In this document: one piece after another, positions 11,691 to 22,630 of the stretch | How positions within the stretch are numbered: position 1 is the first letter of the stretch | Layout of the letters: each line of letters starts with the position of its first letter | Source of the DNA: Rheum nobile | Taxonomy: Eukaryota > Streptophyta > Magnoliopsida > Caryophyllales > Polygonaceae | Direction: 5' to 3' | DNA length: 64,000 bases | Assembly (NCBI GenBank): GCA_027886185.1 | Contig: WOAB01000528.1 | Location: 1,116,001 to 1,180,000 of the forward strand | Position numbers and translations under genes: made by a program | The notes under the pieces: model-generated | The model's input: the letters and a program-made list of their open reading frames with translations, nothing else | What the model was told of the DNA's origin: nothing | Databases searched by the model: none

Positions 11691-13159
11691 ATGATAATGA
11701 TAGGCGTCGTTGAGGCGGTGCCGATGGTGGCGAGGAGCTTGAGAGAGGCCGCGATCTCGGGCGCGCCTTGGCTAGCGATGACGCGCACGATCAACGATTG
11801 TGTGGCGTTGGTGATGGCATTGGCACGCGATCTTGTCATGGGCCCTTGTGAGCGGATGCTCATGGCTTCCTCCTCTTCAGCTGCAGACTGCAGTCATGGT
11901 GGGCAGGGGCACATCAACACCCATGGGAGTTGCCGCAATGCCTATGTCCTATCCTCCACCGCTGTCCTTTGTGCCTCCCACAACCATGTTTTCCCCTTCA
12001 GCCGTGTGTTCTGGAGTTGGGTCGCCTTGGTCCACAAGTGTTCCCTTGGCGATCCAACAAATGGCTTATAATCATCATATGGTTGGCCCTTCCAATGCCC
12101 CGCCTCGCCCACACATGCGCGTGCCCATTGCGCAGCCTGGTGACCCTTTTGCACGCCCTCTCTTGCAGCCAAGGCGTCGTGGCGGAAGCTCCTAGGCATC
12201 CCTATGTCCAGCCAATGAGAGAGGAGCCCTACCCACACCGCTATGGATACGAGCATGCCGTTTCGGACCATGAGGGCTCACTTGCACCACCTCCACACCG
12301 ACAACACCATGGCGTCAAGGTGAGTATTCCTCCTTTTGCAGGTACATCCGATCCAAAGGCTTACTTTGAATGGGAGTTGAAGACTCAACTAGTCTTTGAC
12401 TACTATGTATATGGAGAAGTCGAGCGTGTCAGCCTTGCTACCATTCATTTCATCGAGTTTGCACTCCTTTGGTGGAATGATGAGAAGGAGATGAGAGAGC
12501 GCAACCTTGATCTTCCTATTGACTCATGGACTGCCTTCAAGGATGCTATACGGAGGCAATTTGTGATACGTAAACGGCCTCGTTCATGTGTTGAATGCCG
12601 GATCTAGGTAGAAAGTGGATCAAGGTTCCTTCTCTTCGCATAGCCGGGATAGGTGGCATCTTCACGGGAGCAAAGGCACCGGCTCTCTTGCGCTCGAGTG
12701 TCTCGAGTTTGGGCGAGAGGTTTTCGAAGGATAAGTCAATCGAGGATTGTGTTTGGGATAACGGGGATCGGTCGAAGGTGGGATTCTAGTTCATCCAAAA
12801 GTAGAGAGATCACCAAGGGCCTAGAAGTGAAGCCTATCACCAAGAAGGAAGCACCGACCATGGCCTACAATGACACTAATGCTCGCCCTAGAGATATTAG
12901 GTGCTACAAGTGCATGGGGTAAGGACACATGGCAAAGGATTGTCCAACAAAGAAGCAAGTGCTAATGATGGACCAAGGAGAGTATGAGTCGGCCGAAGAA
13001 GAAGATGTAGAGCATGATGATGAGCTAGCCAAGAAGTTGCAAGAAGAGGAGGCCTTGGAAGTCTGTGCCACTCAAGAGGAATGTTTCGTGGTTTCTCACG
13101 TTGAGGATTCATTTGATGGACCCTTGGCGCCGCCCTTATTAATCAATGGCAAGAATCTA
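11691..13159 (+). pseudogene. Gag of a plus-strand gypsy relic, interrupted
   Basis: The frame at 11930-12607 carries a retrotransposon gag domain (VSIPPFAGTSDPKAYFEWELKTQ, then FALLWWNDEKEMRERN). After a frameshift the sequence continues through a zinc knuckle, read as CYKCMG, a stop codon at about 12920, then GHMAKDC. An acidic tail follows (SAEEEDVEHDDELAKKLQEEE). At 13159 the frame is cut by the complete element at 13160-22625 and resumes with protease at 22631. Upstream coding (11691-11930) is decayed. Confidence 0.85.
13155..13159. repeat. Target-site duplication ATCTA (left)
   Basis: ATCTA immediately precedes the 5' LTR, and the same five bases follow the 3' LTR at 22626-22630. This confirms one integrase-mediated insertion event. 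Confidence 0.93.
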
Positions 13160-13404
13160 TGTGATACCCCGTATTTTTGTAAGGTTATTTTGAGAATTTT
13201 GGAATTTTCCCGAGTACCCGTTGTGTACGTCGGATTTAATACAGAGAGTTTGAGACATTCTGTAATGTGCTCTGTATCTGTAATATTTTTCTCAGTAAAA
13301 TAATATACAGACAAGGTGCCTTGGAGTTTAATTGTCGTTCGTGTACGATAATTTTTATCCCGGTTTAACGTCATGTTCGTTCAAAACTGAATGGGCGGGA
13401 AAAG

Positions 13405-13550
13405 GGAGAAACGGCAACCGCCGTGGTTGGGCCCGAGAAGTCAGCGTGTTAGCTTCTAGCTGGCCGCGACAGGCCTAGCGACGGCGACCGCCGCATTTAC
13501 GGCGATCGCCGCGTGCCCGCCGCAGGCAAAATCACGACGACCGCCGTGAT
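13405..13550 (+). repeat. GC-rich hairpin motif cluster upstream of the TATA box
   Basis: At least four variants of ACGGCGACCGCCGT occur near 13407, 13481, 13499 and 13532. Each can pair as CGGC/GCCG around a four-base loop. The same motif recurs downstream of the TATA box. Confidence 0.82.
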
Positions 13551-13651
13551 TGTCCAGTGGGCATTGCCCGTCGGTCGTCGGCGTCGTTCGAGGCACGCCG
13601 TTGCGTCGGTTGCCGCGTCTTAGGGTTTGCTGGGTACTCCTTGGGGTTTGC

Positions 13652-13660
13652 CTATATATA
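13652..13660 (+). promoter_or_regulatory. LTR TATA box
   Basis: CCTATATATAGAGG matches a plant TATA box. The following G-rich stretch is the likely transcription start region (U3/R boundary) of the element. Confidence 0.65.
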
Positions 13661-13899
13661 GAGGAGCTTGGGCATGGGTTTTGGGTCATCTACAACCCCG
13701 AATCGCTGCCAAAATTCTCCCCCAAAGTGAGTTGAGTTTCGTCGGTTTTCTTGTGCTCGCCGGAGGTGTTGTGGTGTGTTTCCAGAGTGCCTTTGTGAAG
13801 CTTTTGGTTAGCCTTGGAGGTTAGAAGCCAAAGCAAGTCGAGGGAGGCCGAACCGCTCGTGTTTTGGGGTGAGATTTCTCTCGTTTCAGTCGGCCGTGT

Positions 13900-13945
13900 T
13901 CTTCACGGCGACCGCCGTGATGGATACGGCGACCGCCGCCAGAGC
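13900..13945 (+). repeat. GC-rich hairpin motif cluster downstream of the TATA box
   Basis: Two copies of CACGGCGACCGCCGTGA and TACGGCGACCGCCGCC. The 3' LTR has three at the same place (20849-20900), so copy number has changed between the two LTRs. Confidence 0.82.
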
Positions 13946-15643
13946 CCAGAACGCCTTCGTGGCTTTGGCTTGGTTGGTTGTCGTCGTGGCGTCTTTCCTT
14001 TCGTGTTCTTTCGCCGTGTTTAGATTCGTACTGTTTATGTCAGATCTAACTTAGGGTTCCTTTTATGGGTCGACTCGAAGGTCGTGGTGCCGTTGGAACT
14101 ATACCGTGTCGAGCCCGGAATCCAATTGACGTCGTTAGACTATTCTGCGGATTAAGGCAAGTGGCGGTTCGCTCTTGCTCATTCGTTCCATATTTATATT
14201 AATTATCAGTAGTTTATCTGAGTAATTAATTTGGAATGAATACTCTGTTTGTCTGGAAACGGTTTTGGTAAACTATTTTGAAAATCATATAATAGGTTGT
14301 ATATCTGTTAGAAGAACGCTATTATCTGTGATCGCCTTTCGGGCCTTTATGTGAATTTATCCTGTAACTGTTGTTGTGCTATACTGTTTAGTTAGCACTA
14401 GTGGCTAGGAACGCTATGTACCTTGAGGGGGTTTAGCTGTTTCTTTATAACTGGTACTTGGTGGTTCATCCCCAGTACTTTCTCTCTGGTCATGACCATA
14501 CCCTTTCACAGGGTAGGCGCACTTCGCTAGTGCCAAATCTTCCAGGGTTCATCCCTTCGATATCTCTTGTGAGGAGATCCGATATCTCTTGTGTGGAGAT
14601 GTAAAAGCTTATAACGTAATGCTCGTTTTGGAATTAAATAAGATAAGTGCCCGAGTGCACATGATTAATATACCTTGGGCGAGTATTGCAACTAAGCTTT
14701 AGTGCAGCTAGGAAAGCTCGTCTTGACTTTTGATCAGAGTACGTTCTCTTTCCAATCTGGATTTGTGATAAGCGATGAGGTTGGTCGTGAACCGAAACAT
14801 CTTAGTCAGTTTTTAAATCTTTATGTGGTTCTGTAAGATCTAGACTTGAATGTAGTACGTTCTCTTTCCAATCTGGATTCGCTATAGGCGATGAGGTTGG
14901 TCGTGAACCGAAGCATCTCAGTCAACTTTTAAATCATCGTTGTATGATCCTGTAATCATTCCAGATTTGTCATTTTTCCTTAAAGACTCAATCTCTTGGA
15001 GTCTCTTTTCGAGTCGATTTCTGTGAAGATGAAGTCTTCCAGAATCTTCTCTCATGCATACCTCTTGTTGTTATTCCGTGAAAGTGCCGGGTTATGTATC
15101 GTCCCTTCGGTTATTATTCGAGGGACAATGATAGTAAACGGTTACGATCACTCGAACCACTCTGCTTTTTACCCTTGCTAGTCTATTCAAGTAGACTAAC
15201 CCACGAACATTGTTCTCCGCATGTGGGCTGGTGTCATCCGTTCGTTTCGGCACATCAGATAGAGTGAAGATATGAGGAGACTAGATTGACTATGAAGACG
15301 ACAGTTGTTCTTGGATGTTTTAATAATTGATTTTAATCAGGTTGAGATCCTTGGGCAAGTGATCATTATGATCACAACCCTTTTTGTAATATCTTTTTCT
15401 TTAGTCTTCCACTGTACTTTGTTTAAACTCTGTATTTGTCCTATTCGGGATTGGGATGTAATCCCGTAACTCATGTTTCATTTGATTGATGTTTTGATTT
15501 GGATACTTTGATCATTATGTATCATTGTATGCCTTAAATTGTATTTAATCCGGTAAAGCCTTGGGTGATCTCGGTAAGGAACACTGGGGTCACTGGCGGT
15601 AATACCTTTCCAAATGGGTTAAGATTTTGGGGTGTTACAGTTG

Positions 15644-15656
15644 TGGTATCAGAGCC
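15644..15656 (+). promoter_or_regulatory. Primer binding site (tRNA-iMet)
   Basis: TGGTATCAGAGCC starts four bases after the end of the 5' LTR, the usual position and sequence for priming minus-strand cDNA synthesis from initiator methionine tRNA. Confidence 0.93.
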
Positions 15657-16100
15657 AAAGATTTTAAAACGGGTTTGGGATTTTATAAATCATTTATCCG
15701 TTTTTGAAAATGCTTTAAAAGGGCTCTGATTTTTTTTTTTTTTGTGAAAAGAATTTCATTTTCAAAACACCGTTCATAGTCATGTCTTTTGTACAGTCTG
15801 ATATAGTAAGCTTGCTTCTATGTCTAGAAAGACTAATTCATTTCCCGTTGCCCCGTTAGATATGGGTGCATTCTGTTCTTTTCAGAGGAACCCGGGAGAA
15901 GCCGAGGTGGTTTCACCATCTCTAGTTAGGCTTGATTCCCAGTTCGCTCGTTGTGAGTTGAGGTTGTAGAACCTAGTAACTCGGTTCGAGTCCATCAATA
16001 GAAATTACCAAGTTGATCTATTCTAAGTTGATTTTATTACAATAATTATATCAATATGATACTAAAGTGATAAAATCCTTGGAATTTGATCGGTAAACAG

Positions 16101-17429
16101 ATGGTGAACACGAGGAACACTATCCGTACTGGTGTTGGGCCAAGCAATGACCCCAGACTAAATCCGAGGAATGTTGCAGACCCATCAGAAGAGCGTGAGT
16201 CTGTCTTCCATAATAATCCTAGAGGCAACGACCCAGCTAAGGACAACACTCCAAGGATATTTGATAAAGCAGCCGTTGTAGAAATTCGGGGAATCGTCAT
16301 GCAAGCGATTGCCGACGCGTTACGCCTGAATGAGCATCAGGCACAAGGAGTGCAAGTACCTCCAGAAGTTCCGAGGTTCGAGGAACAAGGGAACCATGTG
16401 CTACAGGGAGGCGTGAGCAGGAATAGAGGGGAGTATGGCCGAGCCCTAAAGGTTGTTAACTCCATGAGGCCTGACAGCTTTGATGGAAAAGGAGAGCCAG
16501 TCAAGGTGGCTCATTGGTTTTCCCACATGGAGCGGCTATTCCGCAAGGTTGAGTGCACTGAAGCTGAGAAGGTGCATATAACCTCTCTTCAGTTAAAGGA
16601 AGAAGCCAGTGAATGGTGGGAGAGTACCGGCTTAGCTGATAGCCCGGTATTGACCTGGTCTATGTTCAAGACCAAAATGACTGATCGTTTCTTCTCTCGT
16701 GCTATGAGGGAGGAGAAACACAAGGAGTTTCTGTATCCGCAAACGGATGGATTGAAGGTGACCGAGCTTGCAACCAAATTCAATCATCTAATGCAGTACG
16801 CTGGACCTGAGATATCCAGTGAGGCACAGAAGATCTGGTATTTCCATGAGTGGATGAGTCCAGACATCAAGCCGATGATGGTGTACCACACATGCTCTAC
16901 TCTGGAGCAGTATGTGGATACAGCCTACAAGCTGGAGGTGACTCTAGAGGAGTCGACCAAGAAGCGTAACAGCCAGAGGCAAGTGCAGTACCAGCCTCAG
17001 GCAAGTGGGTTCAAACGCCCCGCGCCACCATCAGATTCTGCCAAATCTGGCCGAGCAAGAACGGATAAGACTCATAATGGGTCTACGCAACGTTTTGGCC
17101 AAGGCAATAATCCGATTCAGTGCTACAACTGCGGTACGCACGGACACAGGAGCAATGAATGTCTGAAGGACAAAAAGACATGCTTTGACTGCGGAAAGGA
17201 GGGTCATATGCAGGCGTTCTGTCAGCGGAGGAATGTGAAAGGAGCTGAGTCACGGCAAGGGTCTGTTAATCAGTACAACCGACCCAAGTTCAGTCCGGTG
17301 GAAGCTCCTAGCCCTTCAATGCAGACGACTGCGCAGAACAAAGGGAAAGCCCCAGTGGCTTCAGGAAGCCAAGGTCAACGCCTATACGTGATGCGTGAGG
17401 CGGATGGACCCTATGCTCCATTTGCTTAA
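16101..17429 (+). CDS. Retrotransposon gag polyprotein (intact)
   Basis: A 442-residue frame starts at the ATG of MVNTRNTIRTG. The open frame extends five codons upstream, but that start would be TTG, so the ATG at 16101 is preferred. Residues near 115-250 hold the retrotransposon gag domain (SMRPDSFDGKGEPVKVAHWFSHMERLF, then EASEWWESTG). A basic, low-complexity stretch follows, and then two CCHC zinc knuckles, CYNCGTHGHRSNEC and CFDCGKEGHMQAFC, near residues 345-380. Gag would assemble the cytoplasmic virus-like particle and package element RNA. Its open frame contrasts with the ruined pol immediately downstream, so it may have been kept intact by selection on the element family. Confidence 0.9.
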   Translation: MVNTRNTIRTGVGPSNDPRLNPRNVADPSEERESVFHNNPRGNDPAKDNTPRIFDKAAVVEIRGIVMQAIADALRLNEHQAQGVQVPPEVPRFEEQGNHVLQGGVSRNRGEYGRALKVVNSMRPDSFDGKGEPVKVAHWFSHMERLFRKVECTEAEKVHITSLQLKEEASEWWESTGLADSPVLTWSMFKTKMTDRFFSRAMREEKHKEFLYPQTDGLKVTELATKFNHLMQYAGPEISSEAQKIWYFHEWMSPDIKPMMVYHTCSTLEQYVDTAYKLEVTLEESTKKRNSQRQVQYQPQASGFKRPAPPSDSAKSGRARTDKTHNGSTQRFGQGNNPIQCYNCGTHGHRSNECLKDKKTCFDCGKEGHMQAFCQRRNVKGAESRQGSVNQYNRPKFSPVEAPSPSMQTTAQNKGKAPVASGSQGQRLYVMREADGPYAPFA

Positions 17430-20080
17430 AGTACTTTTTACTACTTTTGTTAATGTGTTGTTGATGTGGGTGCTACCCAGACTTTCATTTTGGATGGTTG
17501 TAGTTAAGTTGCGTGTGCAACGAGGTTGCGAACCTTTCGTTGTAACTCTTCTTATACATGAACCTTTGGTTTATACCAAGTTAATGTTTCATTGCTTGTT
17601 AATGGGGTAAGGTCTCGTGTTCGAGACTCACCAACAACCTCTTAGGAGATGGCTGCCTATTAATTAGGTAGAGCTACCAAGGATGGGTTGAGATGTATGG
17701 ACAACGGCTCATGGCAACAGTAGACGCTGGTAATGGCTGGGCCTGGGCTCGGAGCCACTAGTGAGTCGTCTGTGAACCAAGTAGTGGGATGGTCCAGGAT
17801 GGTGACCATTTAGTGGGAACCAATCGTCTGTCGGATTGTCGATTACCATCAAGGGTAAGAAATTCAAAGTGATTTGACCTAAATAACCATGGTCCCATAC
17901 GATAATTATTTTCGGTATGGAGTGACGGAAGCGTCATAAGGTAGTGATCGACTTCAGTTTTGATATTTCTATGGTTAGAGGATTTACGGGTGTCTTTCTA
18001 GAAAATATTCCTAGATAACCCGAATCGTGTCGTGGAGTTTGCAATTGATCTCGAGCCGTGTACCACGCCGATCTCTGAGGCACCGTACCAGATGGCTCAT
18101 GTTGAGATGCAAGAGTTGAAGAAGCAACTCAAGGATCTTCTTGACAAAAGTTATATAAAGCTGAGTGCATCACCTTGAGTAGGAGTGCCCTAGTTGTATT
18201 TGTCAAAATAAAAGATGGACTGTTTCGACTTTATTTTGACTTTCGAGAGTTGAATAAAGTCACGATCAAGAGCAAGTATTTGTTGCCAAGGAGTGATGAT
18301 ATGTTGGATCAACTACAAGGAGCAAAAGTTTTCTCCAACATCGACCTGAGATCTGGTTTTCATCAGCTCAGGATTCGTGAGGATGATGTTCCGAGGATTT
18401 CGTTTCGGACGAGAGATGGTCACTACGAGTTTGTAGTCATGTCATCTGGATCTACGAATGCTCCAGGAGTTTTCATGAATCAAGTGCATCGATGTTTTAG
18501 ACCAGTACTTGAATAAGTTCATAGTGGTCTTCATCAATGGCATTTTGATATTTTTCCCGAGCAAGGAAGCTCACAGGGAACATCTGCGGATTGCTTTATC
18601 GGTCCTTAGACCAAGTCGATTGTACGCAAAGTGGGCTAAGTGCGATTGTTGGATCTAGAAGTGGCTTTCTTAGGCCATGTGATCAATAAGAATGAGGTTA
18701 TGGTTATTCCCCAAAAGAGTGAATCAGTAGTTGTTTGGAAGCGGCCTCAGGGTGAGCGAGGTGCGCAGTTTCCTAGAGGTTGCAGGACATTATAGACGGT
18801 TCATGGAAGGATTTTTCTAAGATCTCTCCACCTATGACCAGTCTGTCCATAAGGTCAACCAGAAGTTGTCTGGGATGACAAGTGCAAGACCAGTTTTCAA
18901 GAAGTTGAAACAGTGTCTGACTTATGCACCAGTTTTGGCGTTGTCGGAAAGAATGATGGCTATATGGTCTATAGTTAATGCTTCAAAAAATGGGTTGGGA
19001 TGTGTCTTTGATGCAGAAAGGCAAGGATATTTCATACGCATCTAGACAATTGAAAACCTATGAAGCAAACTAACTAACTCATGACCTAGAACTAGCAACA
19101 ATAGTGTTTGCATTGGAAACTGAGATTACTTGAGTGACCCAGAAGTCAGCAGAAGTTTTTCTCCAGAAGATTGTTCGTTTACATGGCATTCCTAAGACCA
19201 TTGTATCGGATCGAGATGGCCGATTCATGTCAAGTTTATAGCAAGAACTTCACAAGGCCATGGGAACTGAATTGAGATTCAGCAGCGTTTCATCCTCAGA
19301 CAGATGGTCAGTCTGAAAAGACCATCTAGACCCTAGAGGATATGCTAAGAAGCATACGTACTCGATCATCCGACTAGCTGGGAAGACAACCTAAGTCTGA
19401 TTGAGCTCACGTACGATAATAGCTGGCATGCTACAATCAAGATGGCTCCGTTTGAAGCTTTGTATGGTCACAGAGGTAGATCTCAGATTTGTTGGGTTGA
19501 GTATGCCGACAAGATTCTACTTGGACCAGAGTTGGTCGAAAGGACAACTTCGAACATTGCTCTGAGTAGACAGAGGTTGTTGACCGCTCAAAGTCGACAA
19601 AAGTTTTACGCAGATCAGAAGCGTTAAAGTGTTGGGTTCAAGGTTGGTGGCAAGGTACTTGTCACAGTATCGCCACCCAAGGATGTTTTCAGGTTTGGTA
19701 AGCGTGGGAAGCTTAACCCTCGCTACATGGGACCATTCAAGATTCTGGATAGAGTAAGATCTCTAACGTACCGTTTGACATTGTCGCCATCGGCATACCC
19801 AGTGTATAATGTGTTCCACGTATCATTGCTAAGGATATTCGTGCCAAGATGAGTCTCGTAGGCTGAGCTATAAGGACGTCGAGATTCAGGCAAATGGTAC
19901 TTGAGAGGAGATGCCAGTGTGCATTCTCGAACGCTGTGTAAAGCGACTGTGCAACGAGATCGTATTGTTGGTACGAGTTCTGTGGTCTAGGTCTGGGACT
20001 GAGGAAGTTACTTGGGAAACCGAGGCAGAGATGCTCAGACTCTTTCCTGAGTTGTTTTTTGGCCAAGTTTCGGGGTCAAA
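17430..20080 (+). pseudogene. Decayed pol of the complete gypsy element
   Basis: Remnants in order: a protease trace near 17465 reading VDVGATQTFIL (expected D-S/T-G); a region without clear coding to about 18050; RT from about 18060, best in 18175-18516 (DFRELNKVTIKSKYLLP, FSNIDLRSGFHQLRI). The RT catalytic box near 18520-18555 reads FINGILIFF where FxDDxL is expected, so both aspartates are lost. Integrase traces follow near 19150-19460 (VRLHGIPKTIVSDRDGRFM, then stops) and a C-terminal integrase tail near 19640-19830 (LNPRYMGPFKIL, YNVFHVSLL). Many stops and frameshifts rule out any function. Confidence 0.88.
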
Positions 20081-20089
20081 ACTTCTTTT

Positions 20090-20102
20090 AAGGGGGAGGT
20101 GA
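20090..20102 (+). promoter_or_regulatory. Polypurine tract
   Basis: AAGGGGGAGGTGA directly precedes the 3' LTR start at 20103. It is the primer for plus-strand cDNA synthesis. Confidence 0.87.
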
Positions 20103-22625
20103 TGTGATACCCCGTATTTTTGTAAGGTTATTTTGGGAATTTTGGAATTTTCCCGAGTACCCGTTGTATACGTCGGATTTAATACAGAGAGTTTGAGACA
20201 TTCTGTAATGTGCTCTGTATCTGTAATATTTTTCTCAGTGAAATAATATACAGACAAGGTGCCTTGGAGTTTAATTGTCGTTCGCGTACGATAATTTTTA
20301 TCCCGGTTTAACGTCATGTTCGTTCAAAGCTGAATGGGCGGGAAAAGGGAGAAACGACGACCGTTGTTCAGAAACGGCGACCGCCGTGGTTGGGCCCGAG
20401 AAGTCAGCGTGTCAGCTTCTAGCTGGCCGCGACAGGCCTAGCGACGGCGACCGCCGCGTGCCCGCCGCAGGCAAAATCACGGCGACCGCCGTGATTGTCC
20501 AGTGGGCATTGCCCGTCGGTCGCCAGCGTCGTTCGAGGCGCGCCGTTGCGTCGGTTGCCATGTCTTAGGGTTTGCTGGGTACTCCTTGGGGTTTGCCTAT
20601 ATATATAGGAGCTTGGGCATGGGTTTTGGGTCATCTACAACCCCGAATCGCTGCCAAAATTCTCCCCCAAAGTGAGTTGAGTTTCGTCGGTTTTCTTGTG
20701 CTCGCCGGAGGTGTTGTGGTGTGTTTCCAGAGTGCCTTTGTGAAGCTTTTGGTTAGCCTTGGAGGTTAGAAGCCAAAGCAAGTCGAGGGAGGCCGAACCG
20801 CTCGTGTTTTGGGGTGAGATTTCTCTCGTTTCAGTCGGCCGTGTTCTTCACGGCGACCGCCGTGATGGATACGGCGACCGCCGCCAAGAACGGCGACCGC
20901 CACCAGAGCCCAGAACGCCTTCGTGGCTTTGGCTTGGTTGGTTGTCGTCGTGGCGTCTTTCCTTTCGTGTTCTTTCACCGTGTTTAGATTCGTACTATTT
21001 ATGTCGGATCTAACTTAGGGTTCCTTTTATGGGTCGACTCGAAGGTCGTGGTGCTGTCGGAACTATACCGTGTCGAGCCCGGAATCCAGTTGACGTCGTT
21101 AGACTATTCTGCGGATTAAGGCAAGTGGCGGTTCGCTCTTGCTCATTCGTTCCATATTTACATTAATTATCAGTAGTTTATCTGAGTAATTAATTTGGAA
21201 TGAATACTCTGTTTGTCTGGAAACGGTTTTGGTAAACTGTTTTGAAAATCATATAATAGGTTGTATATCTGTTAGAACAACGCTATTATCTGTGATCGCC
21301 TTTTGGGCCTTTATGTGGATTTATCCTGTAACTGTTGTTGTGCTATACTGTTTAGTTAGCACTAGTGGCTAGGAACGCTATGTACCTTGAGGGGGTTTAG
21401 CTGTTTCTTTATAACTGGTACTTGGTGGTTCATCCCCAGTACTTTCTCTCTGGTCATGACCATACCCTTTCACAGGGTAGGCGCACTTCGCTAGTGCCAA
21501 ATCTTCCAGGGTTCATCCCTTCGATATCTCTTGTGAGGAGATCCGATATCTCTTGTGAGGAGATCCGATATCTCTTGTGTGGAGATGTAAAAGCTTATAA
21601 CGTAATGCTCGTTTTGGAATTAAATAAGATAAGTACCCGAGTGCACATGATTAATATACCTTGGGCGAGTAGTACAGCTAAGCTTTAGTGCAGCTAGGAA
21701 ATCTCGTCTTGACTTTTGATCAGAGTACGTTCTCTTTCCAATCTGGATTCGTGGTAAGCGATGAGGTTGGTCGTGAACCGAAACATCTTAGTCAGTTTTT
21801 AAATCGTTATGTGGTTCTGTAAGATCTAGACTTGAATGTAGTACGTTCTCTTTCCAATCTGGATTCGCTATAGGCGATGAGGTTGGTCGTGAACCGAAGC
21901 ATCTCAGTCAACTTTTAAATCATCGTTGTATGATCCTGTAATCATTCCAGATTTGTCATTTTTCCTTAAAGACTCAATCTCTTGGAGTCTCTTTTCGAGT
22001 CGATTTCTGTGAAGATGAAGTCTTCCAGAATCTTCTCTCATGCATACCTCTTGTTGTTATTCCGTGAAAGTGTCGGGTTATGTATCGTCCCTTCGGTTAT
22101 TATTCGAGGGACAATGAGAGTAAACGGTTACGATCACTCGAACCACTCTGCTTTTTACCCTTGCTAGTCTATTCAAGTAGACTAACCCACGAACATTGTT
22201 CTCCGCATGTGGGCTGGTGTCATCCGTTCGTTTCGGCACATCAGATAGAGTGAAGATATGAAGAGACTAGATTGACTATGAAGACGACGATTGTTCTTGG
22301 ATGTTTTAATAATTGCTTTTAATCAGGTTGAGATCCTTGGGCAAGTGATCATTATGATCACAACCCTTTTTGTAATATCTTTTTCTTTAGTCTTCCGCTG
22401 TACTTTGTTTAAACTCTGTATTTGTCCTATTCGGGATTGGGATGTAATCCCGTAACTCATGTTTCATTTGATTGATGTTTTGATTTGGATACTTTGATCA
22501 TTATGTATCATTGTATGCCTTAAATTGTATTTAATCCGGTAAAGCCTTGGGTGATCTCGGTAAGGAACACTGGGGTCACTGGCGGTAATACCTTTCCAAA
22601 TGGGTTAAGATTTGGGGGTGTTACA
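20103..22625 (+). mobile_element. 3' LTR of the complete gypsy element
   Basis: 2523 bp, nearly identical to 13160-15639 by eye. Length differences come from extra or missing copies of the GC-rich hairpin motif (for example an additional one near 20352 and one near 20888) and one extra unit of a repeat of about 23 bp (GATATCTCTTGTGAGGAGAT) at 21522-21588. Its TATA box is at 20598-20607. Confidence 0.95.
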
Positions 22626-22630
22626 ATCTA
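22626..22630. repeat. Target-site duplication ATCTA (right)
   Basis: Copy of the bases at 13155-13159. Host sequence of the older gypsy relic resumes here. Confidence 0.93.

Larger units (their letters stand above)
13160..15639 (+). mobile_element. 5' LTR of the complete gypsy element
   Basis: It runs from TGTGATACCCC to GGGGTGTTACA (2480 bp). A TATA box lies at 13652-13660. GC-rich ACGGCGACCGCCGT motifs cluster at 13405-13550 and 13900-13940. A unit containing GATATCTCTTGTGAGGAGAT is present about twice at 14559-14601. Small open frames within (13550-14054, 14996-15181) are duplicated exactly in the other LTR and are not genes. Confidence 0.95.
13160..22625 (+). mobile_element. Complete Ty3/gypsy-type LTR retrotransposon with dead pol
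   Basis: The element is 9466 bp with LTRs of 2480 and 2523 bp, TG...CA ends, the 5-bp target-site duplication ATCTA, a primer binding site TGGTATCAGAGCC at 15644, an intact gag, a ruined pol and a polypurine tract at 20090. It sits inside the gag-protease junction of an older gypsy relic. The two LTRs look nearly identical by eye, with a few scattered substitutions plus copy-number changes in short repeats, so the insertion should be fairly recent. Pol order (RT before integrase) and its motifs place it in Ty3/gypsy. The pol is much more damaged than the LTR similarity would predict. Confidence 0.95.

Noticed and set aside
13405..13945. Regularly repeated motifs considered as a CRISPR-like array
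   Set aside because: Units are 14 bp, irregularly spaced, palindromic and inside LTRs of a plant retrotransposon.
13550..14054. Set of short frames on both strands, repeated near 20419-21013
   Set aside because: They lie in the duplicated LTRs of one element and arise from GC-rich repeat motifs.
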